Assembly (NCBI GenBank): GCA_900770605.1
Contig: CAAGKS010000111.1
Span: 1 to 14,584, forward strand
DNA from: Clostridia bacterium
GTDB lineage: Bacteria; Bacillota; Clostridia; Oscillospirales; CAG-272
Direction: 5' to 3'
Length of the DNA: 14,584 bases
Position numbers and translations under genes: made by a program. The first letter of the stretch is position 1, and each line of letters opens with the position of its first letter. Positions 11,817-14,584 of the stretch are shown piece after piece. A model generated the notes under the pieces. That model ran no database searches, had not been told where the DNA came from, and saw nothing but the letters and a program-made list of their open reading frames with translations.

Positions 11817-14584
11817 ATGATACGTACAAAATTGAATAATATCATGCGCTGGGTCCTCATTTTAGGCTTGACGCTGATAACACTTATATCCGTTCTCTCT
11901 TTCTCGGCAACGGCTGAGGATGACGTAAATCACGTAGCGAGAGTAAACGGCGTTGATTATACAACGCTCAGCGATGCGTTTGCGGTTGAAGGCGATATCA
12001 CCGTTGAGCTTCTCCAGGACGTTGAGCTTTCGGAAATGATCACCATTCCGAGCGGCAAGAGCGTCACGCTCACGGGAGCGCACACCATCACCCGCGGCAA
12101 GCTGAGTACTGGAAACTGGTACACGGGAACTCTGTTCTCTGTCGGCTCAGGCGCAACCCTTACAATTGACGGCGGTCTTACTATCGACGGCGGCAACGAG
12201 TGGGTGTTCCACTTAGAAGAAGCCAAAGCAGCTATAGAAGAGTACCGCAATGACACCTCTAAAGGATATATTATATCGCAATTTATAACCCTCGAGGACG
12301 GCGCGCCGCAGGCGAAGGATGATATGATCACCGTTGAAGGCAGTCTGATACTCAATAACGCAACTATACAGAATCACGCCGGAACAGGCGCGGATATCAG
12401 CGCCATAGACGTAGATCCAACCGGTGACCTGACTATAAACGCGGGAGCTTCCATTCGACATAATTACACTTACGGAGGCGCAGGAACCTTAAAAGTAAAA
12501 TCGGGAGCCACGGTAGTTATGAACGGCGGTGAGATCGCTGAAAATTACGGCGGCAACCGAAACGGTCCCAATATTGACGTTGCAGGCGGTACGTTCACCA
12601 TGAACGGCGGCAAGATACATCAGAATTACGGCATTAAAACAAACGGTGTCGTTATGTTTTTGAATGGCGGCGGAAAGCTTATTATGAACGGCGGCGAGAT
12701 CTGCGAAAATGCCTCTATCAAAGGCTTGAATGACGGCGGTTGGCACTGCGCCATCTACGTTCATAGTAACTCCACCATAGAAATGCATGGAGGCAAGATC
12801 TGGCACAATTCCGACAGAATCTCCGCCATTCACTTGTACAATGCTACTTCAAAATTCATTTTCACCGGCGGTGAAGTGATAGAAAACGATTGCCAGCAGG
12901 GTGTTTACGAGAGTTGGTCGGATGTTAACACTACCTACGGATCTACCGTTGTTTCCGGCGGTATTTGCACCAACGATCTGGGCGCATACTTCGAAGACGG
13001 CTTAGGCATGGCAATTGACATACAGACCAAGGACGGCAAGGAATACGTTTACTATACCCCTTCAAAAGAGCTTGTAAGGCTTGAAAGTAACGGAAAGATG
13101 TATCACTCTATCAGCGCGGCTATGGAAGACGCTGTGGACGGAGATACACTGACCATACTGTGCGATCAGCGTACAACGGCAGACCCCGCTGATGAGCAAA
13201 CGGTTATTCTGAACAAAAATATTACCCTTGATCTCAACGGAAAGACGATTTACGGTTGGGATCCGCAAACAACACTATTCCAGATCGAAGCTGACGTTAC
13301 CATTACGGGCAACGGCACGATAGACACGGAATATTTCGCAAACGGTCAGGCGTTTGAGGTCGGCTCTGCTGACGGCTCGGTTGCGGGCAGCTTGACGATA
13401 GAAAACGGAACGTTTATATCCGATAAGACCATTGCTTCTGTAAAGAACGGTAATCTTGAAATTAAGGGCGGCTACTACGAAGCAACCCCCTATACCGATG
13501 AAAACGGCGTGGATTATGAACGTAACTATACGTTGACCGTGGACGACACCGCTGCCGAAGGCTCTGCTTCCATAATCGTAACGGGCGGTACGTTCTACGG
13601 ATTTAACCCCAAAAACAACATTTCTCAAGGTGATAACACGAATTTTGTCCACGAGGATTATTCCGCTAAGAACAATTCTACGGAAAACACCTGGACGGTA
13701 GGCCCCGCAGACTTTATTGCGAGAGTTGAATCCACAGGAAAGCGTTACGAGTCTCTTGCTGAAGCGGTTGCAGCTGCAGGCGCGAACGGCACTGACACAG
13801 TAACTCTGCTCAAAAGCTTCGAGCTTTGCGAGCTCGTTACGTTGACCGCGGGTAACGTTACCATAAACGCCGACGGATACACCATCACCCGCGGCAAGCT
13901 CGAGGGCGGCGAATGGTACACGGGAACTCTGTTCTCTATCAGCGCAGACGCTTCTCTTACTCTTGACGGCGGACTCGTGATAGACGGTGGAAACGAGTGG
14001 ACCTACAAGGAGGTCGACGGCGCTCCATATCTCAAGACCGTTGTGGAAAATTACTCCACCACCCGCGTCCCCTATGATCAGCACGAATTCGTCACGTTAG
14101 AATCCGGAGCTCCAAGCGGCACCTCGGTTATGATCGCCGTCAACGGCGACGTAACGATGAAGGGCGTGACCATAAAGAACAACGCAACTGCAAGCTCCTT
14201 GATTTCGATAGGCAACGGCGGTTCGCTCACCACAAACGAAGATACCCTGATCACACATAACGTTGGACAGAACGGCGCCATAGTTAATATGGTGAGCGGA
14301 TCAGAGTTTATTATGAACGGTGGTACGATATCGGAAACTGCCTCGCACGATCACGGCGGCGTAGTTTATATGTCGGGCGGAACGTTCACTATGAACGACG
14401 CTTTGATCGAAAATAACCACACTACGGGTCAGGGCTCATTCCTCCGCTTGGACGACGGTACGTTCATTATGAACGACGGTGAGCTGCGTCAGAACGTAGC
14501 GCTTCCCTTCAGCGCCGGTGGCAACAAAGCAGGCGCGGTCATTGACAACACTCGAACGGGTGTCGTCGAAATACACGGCGGCTA
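11817..14584 (+). CDS. Large right-handed beta-helix repeat surface protein (3' end outside window)
   Basis: At least 922 codons with no stop in this frame to the window end. AAGGAGGAAGG precedes the ATG. A standard signal peptide (RWVLILGLTLITLISVLSFS) has a likely AxA cut after A33. The rest is built from beta-helix rungs with the phrase MNGG-x-I-x-x-N at residues 235, 262 and 290 (period about 27-28) and again from 833 on, as in pectate-lyase-like adhesins of gut Clostridia. Each helix section begins with a small domain of the type GVDYTTLSDAF or GKRYESLAEAV. A section around residues 89-129 recurs at 688-728 with the phrase TITRGKL...WYTGTLFS. It is the last visible gene of the operon and may be the adhesin shown by the fibre. 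The anchor lies beyond the window. Confidence 0.88.
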   Translation, partial: MIRTKLNNIMRWVLILGLTLITLISVLSFSATAEDDVNHVARVNGVDYTTLSDAFAVEGDITVELLQDVELSEMITIPSGKSVTLTGAHTITRGKLSTGNWYTGTLFSVGSGATLTIDGGLTIDGGNEWVFHLEEAKAAIEEYRNDTSKGYIISQFITLEDGAPQAKDDMITVEGSLILNNATIQNHAGTGADISAIDVDPTGDLTINAGASIRHNYTYGGAGTLKVKSGATVVMNGGEIAENYGGNRNGPNIDVAGGTFTMNGGKIHQNYGIKTNGVVMFLNGGGKLIMNGGEICENASIKGLNDGGWHCAIYVHSNSTIEMHGGKIWHNSDRISAIHLYNATSKFIFTGGEVIENDCQQGVYESWSDVNTTYGSTVVSGGICTNDLGAYFEDGLGMAIDIQTKDGKEYVYYTPSKELVRLESNGKMYHSISAAMEDAVDGDTLTILCDQRTTADPADEQTVILNKNITLDLNGKTIYGWDPQTTLFQIEADVTITGNGTIDTEYFANGQAFEVGSADGSVAGSLTIENGTFISDKTIASVKNGNLEIKGGYYEATPYTDENGVDYERNYTLTVDDTAAEGSASIIVTGGTFYGFNPKNNISQGDNTNFVHEDYSAKNNSTENTWTVGPADFIARVESTGKRYESLAEAVAAAGANGTDTVTLLKSFELCELVTLTAGNVTINADGYTITRGKLEGGEWYTGTLFSISADASLTLDGGLVIDGGNEWTYKEVDGAPYLKTVVENYSTTRVPYDQHEFVTLESGAPSGTSVMIAVNGDVTMKGVTIKNNATASSLISIGNGGSLTTNEDTLITHNVGQNGAIVNMVSGSEFIMNGGTISETASHDHGGVVYMSGGTFTMNDALIENNHTTGQGSFLRLDDGTFIMNDGELRQNVALPFSAGGNKAGAVIDNTRTGVVEIHGG
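12082..12202 (+). repeat. Internal repeat of the beta-helix gene, copy 1
   Basis: Shares the phrases ACACCATCACCCGCGGCAAG and TGGTACACGGGAACTCTGTT with 13879-13999 at an exact offset of 1797 bp (599 codons). It marks the start of a helix section. Confidence 0.85.
13879..13999 (+). repeat. Internal repeat of the beta-helix gene, copy 2
   Basis: Second copy of the section at 12082-12202, in frame, with identical runs of about 22-24 bases between more diverged parts. This points to duplication of a whole helix section. Confidence 0.85.

Noticed and set aside
12519..12720. Regularly spaced ATGAACGGCGG repeats, considered as CRISPR or tandem DNA repeats
   Set aside because: They are in-frame beta-helix rungs with variable spacing and coding-type variation.
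13275..14084. Long minus-strand frame (269 codons) opposite the beta-helix gene
   Set aside because: It is a shadow of the repetitive plus-strand frame; the plus frame has a signal peptide, ribosome site and family repeats.

Overview
The window looks like chromosomal DNA of a Gram-positive gut-type Clostridia (Firmicutes) bacterium. The clues are strong AGGAGG-type ribosome binding sites, TTGACA/TATAAT promoters, intrinsic terminators, SipW/TasA-type surface genes and a beta-helix repeat surface protein. The genus cannot be read from the sequence. No rRNA, tRNA or CRISPR array was found.

Layout: (1) 1-742, the 3' end of a large surface protein with Ig-like repeats and an odd, unrelated-looking C-terminus. 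(2) About 773-4880, an AT-richer inserted-looking block. It holds an IS3-family element (about 815-2077) and a compact minus-strand operon (4667 to 2127): XRE regulator, ImmA/IrrE metallopeptidase, DUF4417 protein, a small DUF6883 (polymorphic-toxin-type) protein and two tandem DUF4926 (immunity-type) proteins. A 38-bp direct repeat lies on both sides (773-810 and 4784-4821). Inside the operon, in the only large gap, is a plus-strand transcription unit with a near-consensus promoter and intrinsic terminator but no ORF: a probable antisense-oriented small RNA of about 87 nt. (3) 4858-5574, intergenic: a third partial repeat copy, a long palindromic terminator, a GC-rich patch without a believable gene, a strong promoter and a long leader. 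(4) 5575-6962, a translationally coupled pair: VUT/YhhQ-family transporter and short-chain dehydrogenase, closed by a strong terminator. (5) 7067-14584, a plus-strand surface-fibre operon: SipW-type signal peptidase, TasA/CalY-like secreted protein, two-TM TasA-like protein with a Cys-rich membrane edge, second SipW-type signal peptidase, second TasA/CalY-like protein, an anchored secreted protein and a very large beta-helix protein that runs off the window.

How the parts may work together: in the minus operon, the XRE/ImmA pair resembles the ImmR/ImmA switch of integrative elements, and probably controls the downstream toxin/immunity cassette. In the surface operon each signal peptidase sits close to a protein with a SipW-type signal region (FAKY/FASY motif followed by RVAKW/RVAKF), so two dedicated secretion cassettes seem to feed one extracellular structure, with the beta-helix protein as a candidate adhesin. 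Structured RNA elements on both sides of the first TasA-like gene could raise its expression over its neighbours. The most interesting parts are the regulated toxin/immunity island with its internal small RNA, and the double SipW/TasA operon.
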